A stretch of DNA of 46,634 bases, taken from Oscillospiraceae bacterium. Lineage in GTDB: Bacteria > Bacillota > Clostridia > Oscillospirales > Oscillospiraceae. A program made the translations under genes and the position numbers. The stretch is from assembly GCA_024404315.1 (NCBI GenBank), contig JAKSQD010000011.1, positions 1-46,634 on the forward strand. Reading direction: 5' to 3'. Below the pieces are notes generated by a model. The model was not told where the DNA came from. It did no database searches and saw nothing but the letters and a program-made list of their open reading frames with translations. Below, piece by piece: positions 6,780 to 14,554 of the stretch; position 1 is the first letter of the stretch, and every line of letters starts with the position of its first letter.

Positions 6780-6989
6780 ATGACAGCAAAACAGATTATC
6801 GAAATGGCTTTGGCATACAAGGGAATCAGCAATTCTGAATTGGCACGGAGATTGGAATGGTCGCCTCAGCTGTTGAATAAGAGAATGAACACTGGCAAAT
6901 TCTCTGTCGATGAGTGGGAGAGAATTGGAGCCGCTCTTGGAGCAAAGGTGCATATTGCCTTTGAGTTTGAGGATGGAAAGGTTTTATAA
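6780..6989 (+). CDS. Small helix-turn-helix (Cro/CI-like) regulator
   Basis: A 69-aa protein, almost entirely one HTH domain: helices around SNSELARRLEWSPQLLNKRM and a C-terminal dimer strand (AKVHIAFEFEDGKVL). GAAAGGAG precedes the ATG. The three palindromic sites in its promoter make autorepression likely. It is convergent with a second HTH gene on the minus strand, a pair reminiscent of a phage or ICE decision switch, though each has its own operator type. Confidence 0.8.
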   Translation: MTAKQIIEMALAYKGISNSELARRLEWSPQLLNKRMNTGKFSVDEWERIGAALGAKVHIAFEFEDGKVL

Positions 6990-7021
6990 AAAAAGACCCG
7001 AAAGCCGGAGCAATCGGGTCT
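6987..7021 (-). terminator. Terminator between the two convergent HTH genes
   Basis: AGACCCGA/TCGGGTCT stem. Read on the minus strand it is followed by TTTTTTTA, so it mainly serves the gene at 7037-7285. Confidence 0.7.
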
Positions 7022-7036
7022 AAGTGCGGAGGACGG

Positions 7037-7285
7037 TTACTTTACCTGACGAGGTCTGTGATGCTTCGGCTGGTCAGAGGTCTTATCTAAGACAAGAATA
7101 TCTGAGATGTCGCAGTCGAGAGCCTTACAGATGAGGTCAAGGTGTTCCAGATTGACCCTATCAGTCAACTCGTTGTAAAACTCGTTGATGGTAGCGGGTC
7201 TGATTCCGGTGGAACGAGCAAGGTCGGCCTGTTTCCACCGTCGTTCGCCAAGTCGGGTAGAAAGCAAAATCTTAATCATAGCCAT
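7037..7285 (-). CDS. Cro/CI-type helix-turn-helix transcriptional regulator
   Basis: An 82-aa protein with an HTH at about 18-65 (KQADLARSTGIRPATINEFYN, then LEHLDLICKALDCDISDIL). This matches the short XRE-family regulators common in Firmicutes mobile elements. AAAGGAG precedes the ATG at 7285. A palindrome about 80 bp upstream is a likely operator. The basic tail (KHHRPRQVK) may aid DNA contact. Confidence 0.85.
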   Translation of the reverse strand: MAMIKILLSTRLGERRWKQADLARSTGIRPATINEFYNELTDRVNLEHLDLICKALDCDISDILVLDKTSDQPKHHRPRQVK

Positions 7286-7362
7286 ATCTCCTTTAGGGCA
7301 GATTATATCAGAGATTGTAAAAGAAAACAGGCAGATGGAATATAAGTTCGTTTTGTGTAAAT

Positions 7363-7385
7363 AAATTACGAATATCGTAATTTAG
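7363..7385. promoter_or_regulatory. Palindromic operator candidate
   Basis: TAAATTACGA-ATA-TCGTAATTTA, a perfect 10-bp inverted repeat about 80 bp upstream of the minus-strand HTH gene. Likely bound by that regulator. Confidence 0.5.
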
Positions 7386-7395
7386 CAAAGAGTTA

Positions 7396-7432
7396 GAGCG
7401 GGTAAAGTGTGAAAAACACCTTATCCGCTCTA
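7396..7432. other. Hairpin in the non-coding att-proximal region
   Basis: AGAGCGG pairs with CCGCTCT around an inner GTGT/ACAC hairpin. It touches the first copy of the 20-bp direct repeat at 7431. Function unknown. Confidence 0.4.
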
Positions 7433-7597
7433 CATCATTTTTACATCATTGCTATAAAAGAAAGCCGTTTTATTATTCGCCGCAAAACAGAATAGTGATA
7501 TGGTCTCAAAACAGTGGAGAAAGATTTTTCTCAAAATGTCTAAAATGATGCGGAGAAACCCTTTGGCATAAAATTCACTACATCATTTTTACATCAT
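7431..7597. repeat. Pair of exact 20-bp direct repeats (7431-7450, 7578-7597)
   Basis: The same 20-mer occurs twice, 147 bp apart. Each copy contains two direct TACATCAT boxes spaced 11 bp. They lie about 135-300 bp from the tRNA-derived att core, so integrase arm-type sites are a reasonable guess. No protein is encoded between 7285 and 7733. Confidence 0.6.
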
Positions 7598-7693
7598 AAA
7601 CCCTGCTAAACTGGGTCAACCAGCGTCACACTTTGCTAAGCGGCGTTTTTCACTTAGCAAACCTTGACACGGCATTTATACCGAAAAACAAAA

Positions 7694-7729
7694 AGAAAAG
7701 AGGTCAAAACCTAAGTTTTAACCTCTTTT
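7694..7729 (-). terminator. Terminator downstream of the tRNA-Ala fragment
   Basis: AAAAGAGGT...ACCTCTTTT with inner CAAAAC/GTTTTA: a strong, nearly symmetric hairpin only a few bases past the tRNA CCA end on the minus strand. It looks like the original tRNA gene terminator. Confidence 0.65.
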
Positions 7730-7732
7730 GTA

Positions 7733-7779
7733 TGGTGGAGATAAGCGGGATCGAACCGCTGACCTCTTGAATGCCATTC
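7733..7779 (-). other. 3' half of tRNA-Ala(GGC): integration-site (att) core
   Basis: Read on the minus strand, the 47 bases match tRNA-Ala from the anticodon loop (ATGGCAT, anticodon GGC) through the TCAAG stem half and the T-arm (GGTTCGATCCC) to CCA. The 5' half is missing: homology stops at 7779. A 3'-terminal tRNA fragment is the classical footprint of an ICE or phage integrated into a tRNA gene. Because original downstream DNA follows the 3' end, the chromosome side is to the left and the element to the right. Confidence 0.75.
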
Positions 7780-7879
7780 GCTCGAAAATGGTTGTTTTTT
7801 TAACTATTTACTTCATTTTATGTCGAATGGGTCATAATTCGCCACTATCATGTGCTGATTTTTCTTTTATGTCTTATCC

Positions 7880-8271
7880 TGTTTGTGGTCAGAATTGTAG
7901 GCAAACCACAAATGAGTCCACCAAACAGGCGGTTGCAGGAGTTGAACAATGACGGTACTATACTGCTGTAATTATGGAGAATTTGTCATTGTTTGTCAAT
8001 CTTTTAGAACTCTGCTTCATCATGCAATATCTCAAAATAGTTCAAAAAGCTCTTGAATATCCAAGGAGAACAAGTGATTTTTGACTATGTATTAAAGTTA
8101 ATATATTTTATCACCCTCTGTTTTTCAAAAGAAAAATTAGGGGCTTTTTTATTTGCTGTAAATTATTCTCTAATGCGCTCAAACTCTCCAACAATCTCTT
8201 GATATAGAGATTAGATAGTTCTGAATTTCACCCGACGCATTTTTTAATTGTGGTCAGCGTTGTGGTCAAAA
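7880..8271. repeat. TTGTGGTCA repeats in non-coding DNA right of the att core
   Basis: TTGTGGTCA occurs near 7881, 8249 and 8261; the last two are 12 bp apart. The first also forms TTTGTGGT/ACCACAAA with 7902-7909. Possible integrase arm sites. Apart from the terminator at 8114, nothing else is seen in 7780-8345. Confidence 0.35.
8114..8150 (+). terminator. Terminator upstream of the ICE module
   Basis: CCCT/AGGG with an inner TTTTTC-AAAA-GAAAAA stem, followed by CTTTTTT. It would insulate the ICE from transcription coming from the att side. Confidence 0.55.
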
Positions 8272-8344
8272 TCAGATCCGTTTTTTATGTAAAAGCCATT
8301 CAAGAGGCTTAAATATTCAAATTTGTTCAAAGGAGGTGTAACCT

Positions 8345-9439
8345 ATGAAATGTCTGCTGAAATACCAGTGGGTCAAGCTGCCCCGCAATATCATACCCCG
8401 TGGCAAGGGCATCATGGGCAGCTGGGCAAGACTGGCTTCCCGTGCCGCCTTCCGCAAGGGGCAGTCCACCTACTGCGGCTTCAAGAATGATGTCGTCCCC
8501 GGTATGTGGTCAGGCGGTATGGTCGGCGTGAAGAGCATCCTCGGCACAAAGAAGCGTGCTGTGGCTCAGGAGACGCTGGACAAACTGGTTGACCTTGGTT
8601 ACATATCCTACACCCTCGACCGCAAGACCAAAAAGCTGGACTACCAGATTACCGACTGGGTTGTTAAGTGCTCAGGGGCAGAGTGCATGGATGGGGCTGT
8701 TTACACCACCACCGGCTACGGCTTCCTGTGTATGCCCAGAAGCATCACTCAGCGGCTCGTTGACAAGCATTACAAATTTGAGGAAGCGGACGCATGGCTT
8801 GACCTGTGGTGTCACACCGTCTGCAACGACAAGAACAATATCTTCTCCTTCATGGCACCTGCAATCCAGTACGGAAAGCACGGTGCCATTTTGACTTTAG
8901 AGACCCTGGGTAAACGCTGGGGCTGGGAAAAGACCAAAGTATGGCGTTTCTTAAAAAAGAACTCGGATGCCTTTACGCTGTACAAGCTCCCCGGCTCCTT
9001 CGGCTGCCTGATTTTTAATAAGCTGTACCCCACCGGCAAAGAGGTCTCCCTGCCCGAACAGGCAGAGGTGCTGCTTGTGCTGAACCGGATTCGTGAGATG
9101 GCTGCCAACTCCAACTATCGTGGCAGCGACAATCTCCGCATCTGCAAGGCAGTCCACTGGTACAGCTATGATCTGGCTCCCAAGATGGAACCCGATCCTG
9201 TCCCTTCCGCCTCAGAACAGGAGCCTGCTGCACAGGTGGGCGAATCCTGTCCCAATCCGTCAGAATGTGGTGTTGCGGAATCTGCCCCTATAATACGCGT
9301 GTATATTTCTCTGTGTAGGAATTGTAAGAGTTATTATTATGACTGCATGGAAGGGAAGTTAAGGGAGGAACCTCCGGTGTTTTTCCCAAGCCTTCCGGTT
9401 CCGCCACCCATCATCATCCCGGAAGTCCCATTCTACTAA
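8345..9439 (+). CDS. ICE-encoded hypothetical protein with a helix-turn-helix-like segment
   Basis: A 364-aa protein, first gene of the conjugation region. I recognise it only as a protein commonly placed at the start of such Clostridia ICE modules. Residues about 1-110 hold an N-terminal domain (RKAVAQETLDKLVDLGYIS is winged-helix-like). The segment GAILTLETLGKRWGWEKTKVWRFLKK at about 180-205 resembles a DNA-binding helix-turn-helix. The C-terminus is Pro-rich and disordered. Replication-initiation or regulatory roles are possible. AAAGGAGGTG precedes the ATG at ideal spacing. It ends 35 bp before the next gene. Confidence 0.7.
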   Translation: MKCLLKYQWVKLPRNIIPRGKGIMGSWARLASRAAFRKGQSTYCGFKNDVVPGMWSGGMVGVKSILGTKKRAVAQETLDKLVDLGYISYTLDRKTKKLDYQITDWVVKCSGAECMDGAVYTTTGYGFLCMPRSITQRLVDKHYKFEEADAWLDLWCHTVCNDKNNIFSFMAPAIQYGKHGAILTLETLGKRWGWEKTKVWRFLKKNSDAFTLYKLPGSFGCLIFNKLYPTGKEVSLPEQAEVLLVLNRIREMAANSNYRGSDNLRICKAVHWYSYDLAPKMEPDPVPSASEQEPAAQVGESCPNPSECGVAESAPIIRVYISLCRNCKSYYYDCMEGKLREEPPVFFPSLPVPPPIIIPEVPFY

Positions 9440-9474
9440 TTTTGATATTACTTAACGCAAAAGGAGAATTACCA

Positions 9475-10011
9475 ATGAAAACCAACGAAAAACCTTCCTC
9501 TTCCGCAGGAAAGAAACTCAGTGAGGATGTCACGAAAGCTCTGATTCAAAACACGGAGGTGCTCATGCAGAACTACAGGACGATTGCGTGGGTTCTGGAA
9601 AACTTTCCCGTAACGGTATCTGAGGAACTGAACCGTCCTTTCCAAGATTTGGATACTCTGCTGGATTCGGTCGATGTGGAGATGAGTCTGGAAAACAAGA
9701 TGCTGGAGAGCAGGCTGAGGAGCATGGAGAAATCCAGAATCCTCATGGATCGAGTCAACGAGGCTCTTTCTCTGCTCCGCCGGAAGCCGGAGGACGGAGA
9801 GCGGCTCTACAACATCCTCTTCAGCACCTACGTCATCCCGGAACCGCTTTCCCACGAGCAGCTGCTTTTCCGATTGCAGCTGTCCTCACGGCAGTATTAC
9901 CGCCTGCGTCGTCAGGCTCTCAGGATTCTGTCGATTCGGCTCTGGTCTTCTCCCAATGTGGAGATTAGTGCGTGGATGGAGCTGCTTATGATGATGGGAC
10001 CCACCAATTGA
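9475..10011 (+). CDS. Hypothetical protein with C-terminal HTH-like region (phage/ICE regulator-like)
   Basis: A 178-aa protein rich in helices. The C-terminal stretch SHEQLLFRLQLSSRQYYRLRRQALRILS resembles the region-4-like HTH of ArpU-type late regulators. The middle (about 45-110) is Leu/Glu-rich and likely coiled coil. The start at 9475 is supported by AAAGGAG. It sits directly upstream of an array of 11-bp repeats and the promoter of the T4SS genes, so it could regulate them; that link is positional only. Confidence 0.6.
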   Translation: MKTNEKPSSSAGKKLSEDVTKALIQNTEVLMQNYRTIAWVLENFPVTVSEELNRPFQDLDTLLDSVDVEMSLENKMLESRLRSMEKSRILMDRVNEALSLLRRKPEDGERLYNILFSTYVIPEPLSHEQLLFRLQLSSRQYYRLRRQALRILSIRLWSSPNVEISAWMELLMMMGPTN

Positions 10012-10030
10012 GTGGGGAGTGAAAATCAGA

Positions 10031-10074
10031 TGCCTATTTTTTGCCTATTTGATGCCCATTTTTTGCCCATTGAA
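10031..10074 (+). repeat. Four tandem 11-bp repeats upstream of the transfer promoter
   Basis: TGCCTATTTTT, TGCCTATTTGA, TGCCCATTTTT and TGCCCATTGAA follow each other without gaps. The conserved core is TGCCYATT, repeating once per helical turn, so a protein would bind along one DNA face. They end 28 bp before the -35 at 10103. Likely an activator array, or an origin-like iteron set. Confidence 0.7.
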
Positions 10075-10102
10075 CGCAAATCAAATTGCATGGTCCACGC
10101 CG

Positions 10103-10131
10103 ATGACAGGTAAATCAAAACCTGCTATAAT
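10103..10131 (+). promoter_or_regulatory. Strong promoter of the T4SS operon
   Basis: The -35 is ATGACA (10103-10108), spacer 17, and the -10 TATAAT (10126-10131) has an extended TGC. It reads into the pilin, TrbL and following genes. Confidence 0.75.
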
Positions 10132-10239
10132 ACTACCATCCCATAGTGGGACAAGGCATAGACGCTGTTTCGCTGACTTCACCGGTCGGTCGAAATGGCG
10201 TTTTTTCATGCCGATTTTCACGGAAAGGAGGTGATTTTT

Positions 10240-10599
10240 ATGGCATTACACCTTTCAGACGGTCGCCAAAGGCTGAAAACGGCTTACTGGTCGATGGTGG
10301 GAGCGGCATCCTCGCTCATCCTCACGGTTCAGCCCGTGTACGCTGACACCATCTTCGACCGGTTCTCCACCATCATGAAGGACGTTTACGGTCAGCTGGT
10401 GGGCATCAGCACCATCGTGGCGGTCACGGCGGCATCGGTGGCTCTCATCATCCGCATGGTCTCCCGTAACCAGCGGGCGGTGGACGAGGCAACCAGCTGG
10501 CTCAAGCGGATCGTCATCACCTGGATCATCCTGAACACCCTTGGCTTCATCGTGGCGTACCTCCAGCCCCTCATCGAAGGCGGCAAGTACACCGGCTAA
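10240..10599 (+). CDS. VirB2/TrbC-like conjugative pilin
   Basis: A 119-aa protein: a signal-peptide-like N-terminus (WSMVGAASSLILTVQPVYA, probable cleavage before DTIF), then two hydrophobic segments (VGISTIVAVTAASVALIIRM and ITWIILNTLGFIVAYL) separated by a short basic loop. This is the usual layout of T4SS pilins and Maff2-like ICE proteins, and the gene lies directly upstream of the TrbL-like gene. AAAGGAGGTG supports ATG 10240. Identification rests on topology and position more than on sequence motifs. Confidence 0.7.
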   Translation: MALHLSDGRQRLKTAYWSMVGAASSLILTVQPVYADTIFDRFSTIMKDVYGQLVGISTIVAVTAASVALIIRMVSRNQRAVDEATSWLKRIVITWIILNTLGFIVAYLQPLIEGGKYTG

Positions 10600-10648
10600 C
10601 CCGCACACATCCAATCCCCGTTTATCAGAATCGAGGTGATGCTTTATA

Positions 10649-12769
10649 CTGGATTGGATTTTCGAGGGCATCGCAGACTGGCTGTCCAGTGTGGTCAGCG
10701 ATCTGATGGATGCGGTGTCCGGCGTATTTCTGAACACCCTCAACACAGATATGGCTGTCATGGAGGGTTACTTCCCCTTTCTCGGCAAGGCGTTCACGGT
10801 GATGCAGTATTCGGCATGGGCAATGCTGTTCCTCATCACGGTCTGGGAGCTGTTCAAGAACTTCGGCGGTCCCATCAGTGAGAGCGAGCCGCCCTTTCAG
10901 CTCCTTGCCCGCTCCGCCGTGTTCGGCTTCCTCATCGGCAACGCCAAACCCATTTTCCGGATCGCTCTGGACATTGCAACCGCTCCCTACACAGCCCTGA
11001 TGGAAATTGAGATGGGAACCGAGGACTTCACCTTCGCAGGTTTGCAGGAAACCATCACCAACGGACTGGTTGACCTTGTGGTTTCCTCCACGGTTGTGGG
11101 TGAGATTCTCATGCTCATCCTCCTTATTTCGCTGGGCTGGAACTACTTCAAGCTGCTCCTCCAGACGGTGGAGCGTTATGTGGTGGTGGGTGTTCTCAGC
11201 TACACCTCTCCGCTGGCTTACTGCATGGGCGGAGCAAAGGCAACCAACGCCGTGTTCAAAAGCTGGTGCCGAATGGTGGGGTCTCAGCTCGTTATGCTGG
11301 TGATGAACGTCTGGTTCCTCCGTGGCTTCGACAGCTCGGTGGGGCAGTTCGTCGGAAACGGCGGTGCGTTGAACGGCGGCAAGGGCAATATGTTCCTCTG
11401 GCTGTTCTGTGCATTGGCCTTCTTGAAGGTGGCTCAGCGATTTGACAGCTACCTCGGCACTTTGGGGATGAACGTGGCTCAGACCGGCTCTGCTATGGGT
11501 ATGGAGATGCTGATGGCGGCAAGGGTCATCGGCGGCATGGGCGGAGGCGGCATGAAAAGTGCAGGAAGCATCTTCAAGAACGCTGCCACAGCCGCAGCGG
11601 GTGGAGCCTCCACTGCCTCGGCTGCTGCCACGGCTCAGAACATCGCCTCCGGCTTCACCAGCCGATTCAAGCCCAACTCCTATGTGCGGGATTCCGTGGT
11701 CAATGGCGGTGTCCGCATGGGTGCATCGGGTGGTCTGGGCTTTGCCGGTCGAGCCTTTGGCGGCATGGCAGCCCGCAACGGAGCGACCCTGACGGGTGAA
11801 TCCATCGCATCGGTGGCATCCAGAAGCTCCAAGGTCTCCGGCAGCATCGGCGGCGAGATCGCAGACCGCAGTCTGAGCAATTTCATGCCTCAGTTTGGCG
11901 GTCACGAGCTGACAGGAACCGAAATTACCGGTGGTCACATCAGCACCACCGCAACCAACGAGGAGGGCAAGTCCAGCGACGTGCAGCTCTTCAGTGCAGA
12001 CCAGTACGAACCGCCAGCCTGTCCTCATTCCATCGTCTCCGCTTCGGACGGCTCCAAGTGGTATCAGACGGCGGCAGGAGCGGGCAAAGCGGATTTCTTC
12101 CCCACACCCGAATTTACAGGAACGGCGGAGGAAGCGGGTCAGATCACATCCACCTTCCCCAAGGCGGAAAGCGGCACGCTGCTCCGAACCGCAGGCGAAG
12201 GTCTGCTGGCAGCGTCTACACCTGCAGGAGACTCCATCTGGTTCAGCTCCGGATTCTTCGAGGAGCCGGAAGCCCCCCACGGCACCATTACCGATTCCAG
12301 CGGCGTGGACTGGTACACCATGGAGCCTCATGGCTCGCCGCCCAGCTTCGACCCCGGAACGGAAAACGGTGCAGAAGCCTTCAATCTGGCACAGTTCCAG
12401 AACTTCATGCCCGGCTTTACCTCATCCGTTTCCTCTGTGGACGGGATGCAGCGGGCAGAGGGACGCATGGAGGTGCTTCACCCCGACGGCTCCGGCACCG
12501 CCTTTTACGATGCCTCCCTGTATCGTGCCCCAAGAGGCGATTCTACCATCTACGAGGACAAAAACGGTCATCAGTGGTACGCCATTCAGGGTACGCCCTA
12601 TGTGGAGCATCATCCCGTTTATCAGGACGGCAAGCCGGTCTACGAGAATGGCCAACTGAAAACAGAGTCCATCCCTTCTGTGCGGTATCACAGCACCCCG
12701 CAGCCATACGCTCCGCCGAAACCGCTTTCTGGTTCAGAGATCAGACCACCAAAACGAAAGATTCCTTAA
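10649..12769 (+). CDS. TrbL/VirB6-like conjugal transfer membrane protein
   Basis: About 700 aa. The N-terminal 300 residues contain several membrane segments (for example SAWAMLFLITVWELF, EILMLILLISLGWNYF, MFLWLFCALAFLKVA). A Gly/Ala-rich hinge (MGGGGMKSAG) and a long soluble C-terminal half follow. The latter holds three degenerate repeats around D..G..WY (DGSKWYQTA, SGVDWYTME, NGHQWYAIQ). It should form the inner-membrane channel of the T4SS. The start is unclear: SD GAGGTG (10634-10639) fits CTG 10649, or ATA 10646 where relatives would have ATG; GTG 10691 is the first ordinary start but has no SD. Confidence 0.85.
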   Translation: MDWIFEGIADWLSSVVSDLMDAVSGVFLNTLNTDMAVMEGYFPFLGKAFTVMQYSAWAMLFLITVWELFKNFGGPISESEPPFQLLARSAVFGFLIGNAKPIFRIALDIATAPYTALMEIEMGTEDFTFAGLQETITNGLVDLVVSSTVVGEILMLILLISLGWNYFKLLLQTVERYVVVGVLSYTSPLAYCMGGAKATNAVFKSWCRMVGSQLVMLVMNVWFLRGFDSSVGQFVGNGGALNGGKGNMFLWLFCALAFLKVAQRFDSYLGTLGMNVAQTGSAMGMEMLMAARVIGGMGGGGMKSAGSIFKNAATAAAGGASTASAAATAQNIASGFTSRFKPNSYVRDSVVNGGVRMGASGGLGFAGRAFGGMAARNGATLTGESIASVASRSSKVSGSIGGEIADRSLSNFMPQFGGHELTGTEITGGHISTTATNEEGKSSDVQLFSADQYEPPACPHSIVSASDGSKWYQTAAGAGKADFFPTPEFTGTAEEAGQITSTFPKAESGTLLRTAGEGLLAASTPAGDSIWFSSGFFEEPEAPHGTITDSSGVDWYTMEPHGSPPSFDPGTENGAEAFNLAQFQNFMPGFTSSVSSVDGMQRAEGRMEVLHPDGSGTAFYDASLYRAPRGDSTIYEDKNGHQWYAIQGTPYVEHHPVYQDGKPVYENGQLKTESIPSVRYHSTPQPYAPPKPLSGSEIRPPKRKIP

Positions 12770-12774
12770 ACGAA

Positions 12775-12806
12775 AAGGGTTATGTGTCAAGCATAGCCCT
12801 CTTTAT
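12775..12806 (+). terminator. Attenuator-like hairpin between TrbL and hydrolase genes
   Basis: GGGTTATG pairs with CATAGCCC (one G-U), followed by TCTTTATT. A weak terminator that could lower expression of downstream genes. Confidence 0.45.
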
Positions 12807-12838
12807 TATGAACAAATTTATGAAGAAGAGGTGATGAA

Positions 12839-14548
12839 ATGGCAGAAATGGATAACAGCCAGCTTGGTGACGGCAGAGACAACTATGCTCAGGCTCTCCG
12901 CAGTGCTCATTCGGCGGCACAGATGCTCAAGGCAGGAGCGGAGGGCGGAAAAGCCGTGGCTGGCATCGCAAAGGGTGCCGCTGTGGGTGGTCCCTACGGT
13001 GCGCTGTTCTCGGCGGCATGGTCGATGCGGCACGGACTCTATCGGATTCTCGTCTGTCTGTGCCTTCTCCTGCTGATTATCGTGATACTGATCGCCAGCC
13101 TGCCCACGGTGGTCACCAACAGCGTATTTGGACTGGACGGCACTGACCCCACGGGCAGCATCTCACAATCCTACGCAGAGCTTGCCTCGGCGGTGACGGA
13201 GATCGTGGATTCTGCCTACAACAAGTCGCTGGACAAGGTGGACACCATCATCGAAAGCGGCGGCTACGACTACCGCCTGTCCATGAACAATCTCATCAAC
13301 AACGCTCAGGCATCCACCGGCTACGATGTCAGCTTTATCCTCTCCGCCTACTCCGTTTCCATGGAGCAGAAGGAGACCAGTGCATCGGATATGAAGAAAA
13401 AGCTGAAAAAAGTGGCTGACAGGATGTTTCCCGTCACGGTTGAGATAAAAACGAAGGAAATCACCACCACCAACGCAAGCGGTCAGAGCAGCACCGTGAC
13501 CCTCAGCTATGCCCAATGCACCATCCATCCCTTTGATGAGGCGGTGATCGCCAAAGCCTTCGAGCTTGATTTGGAGGCGGATTATGACAACTGGGGACGG
13601 AGCAACAGCGATGTGGTGAACAGCATGGCAAACGCCCTGAAAATGACCCTTTACGGCACCTTGGAGACCGGAACAGGGGTCAATCTGACGGATGAGGAGC
13701 TGATTGCCTTCGTCAACACGCAGGACTGCAACCCCACCCGCCAGTATATCCTCAGCACAGCATTGAGTCTGGTAGGCAAAGTCCCGTATTTCTGGGGCGG
13801 CAAATCCTCCGCAGGTTGGAATGAGGCATGGGGTACGCCCAGAGTGGTCACGGCAGCCGGTTCCAAGACAACAGGCACTACCCAGCCCTACGGTCTCGAT
13901 TGCAGCGGCTTTACGGCATGGGTCTACGAAACGGCTCTCGGTAAGGACATCGGGGCTGGCACCTCCTCCCAGTTCCCCAACAGCAAGGCGATTACGGCAG
14001 CCCAGCTTCTCCCCGGTGACTTAGGGTTTCTGGCAGATTCCGGCGGCGGCTGGCAGCACGTTCTCATGTATGCCGGCACAAACAACAGCGGTCAGCGGAT
14101 GTGGGTACATTCCTCCAGCGGCAGCGGTGTGGTGCTCAACTCGCCCAGCTATGAATCAAGGTTGGTGCTTCGCCGTCCCTCCAATGTGGATTACAACGCC
14201 AAGGTCAACAACACCCACGGCGGCACCCCTGTCAGTGGTGAACCTCTCTACAGCCTGACCGTGGACGTGACCCATTACTGTGCCTGCAAAAAATGCTGCG
14301 GCAGCACCGCTCATGGAGTGACTGCCAGCGGAAAGCAGGTGGCAACAGGGATGGTCGCCATGTCCAGCTATTACCCCTTCGGAACCCAGATCATGATAAA
14401 CGGCACCCTCTACACCGTGGAGGATCGAGGCGGCTCCGGCATTGAGAACGACAAAAGCCGTGTGGACATCTACGTTGGCGACCACAACTACGCTCTGCGG
14501 CTGGGACGCTACAAGACCACCGCATACATCTACAGGATCGGCAGGTGA
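12839..14548 (+). CDS. T4SS-associated peptidoglycan hydrolase (NlpC/P60 plus 3D domain)
   Basis: A 569-aa protein. There is a short cytoplasmic N-terminus and a membrane anchor at about 62-85 (ILVCLCLLLLIIVILIASL). An extracellular helical region leads to an NlpC/P60 domain (about 315-450) with catalytic Cys355 in YGLDCSGF and His407 in WQHVLMY. The C-terminal 3D domain (about 475-569) has Asp residues in VDVTHYCACKKCCG, VEDRGG and RVDIYVGD. It would open the cell wall for the conjugation channel, the role VirB1 plays elsewhere. The Cys-rich CACKKCCG stretch may bind metal or form disulfides. Confidence 0.9.
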   Translation: MAEMDNSQLGDGRDNYAQALRSAHSAAQMLKAGAEGGKAVAGIAKGAAVGGPYGALFSAAWSMRHGLYRILVCLCLLLLIIVILIASLPTVVTNSVFGLDGTDPTGSISQSYAELASAVTEIVDSAYNKSLDKVDTIIESGGYDYRLSMNNLINNAQASTGYDVSFILSAYSVSMEQKETSASDMKKKLKKVADRMFPVTVEIKTKEITTTNASGQSSTVTLSYAQCTIHPFDEAVIAKAFELDLEADYDNWGRSNSDVVNSMANALKMTLYGTLETGTGVNLTDEELIAFVNTQDCNPTRQYILSTALSLVGKVPYFWGGKSSAGWNEAWGTPRVVTAAGSKTTGTTQPYGLDCSGFTAWVYETALGKDIGAGTSSQFPNSKAITAAQLLPGDLGFLADSGGGWQHVLMYAGTNNSGQRMWVHSSSGSGVVLNSPSYESRLVLRRPSNVDYNAKVNNTHGGTPVSGEPLYSLTVDVTHYCACKKCCGSTAHGVTASGKQVATGMVAMSSYYPFGTQIMINGTLYTVEDRGGSGIENDKSRVDIYVGDHNYALRLGRYKTTAYIYRIGR

Positions 14549-14554
14549 TACAAG

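Noticed and set aside
7728-7952. Open frame beginning with a GGDKRDRTADLL-type peptide
   Set aside because: It is a translation of the tRNA-Ala fragment; this peptide is a known database artefact made by reading tRNA genes as protein.
8285-8302. CATTCAAGAGG, an 11-base match to the tRNA-Ala core, as a second att site
   Set aside because: Short, in the opposite orientation, and part of an AAGCC/GGCTT hairpin; probably chance.
10625-12331. Minus-strand open frame of 568 codons opposite the TrbL-like gene
   Set aside because: GC-rich shadow of a clear membrane-protein gene: His/Gly/Ala-rich, no SD, no domain.
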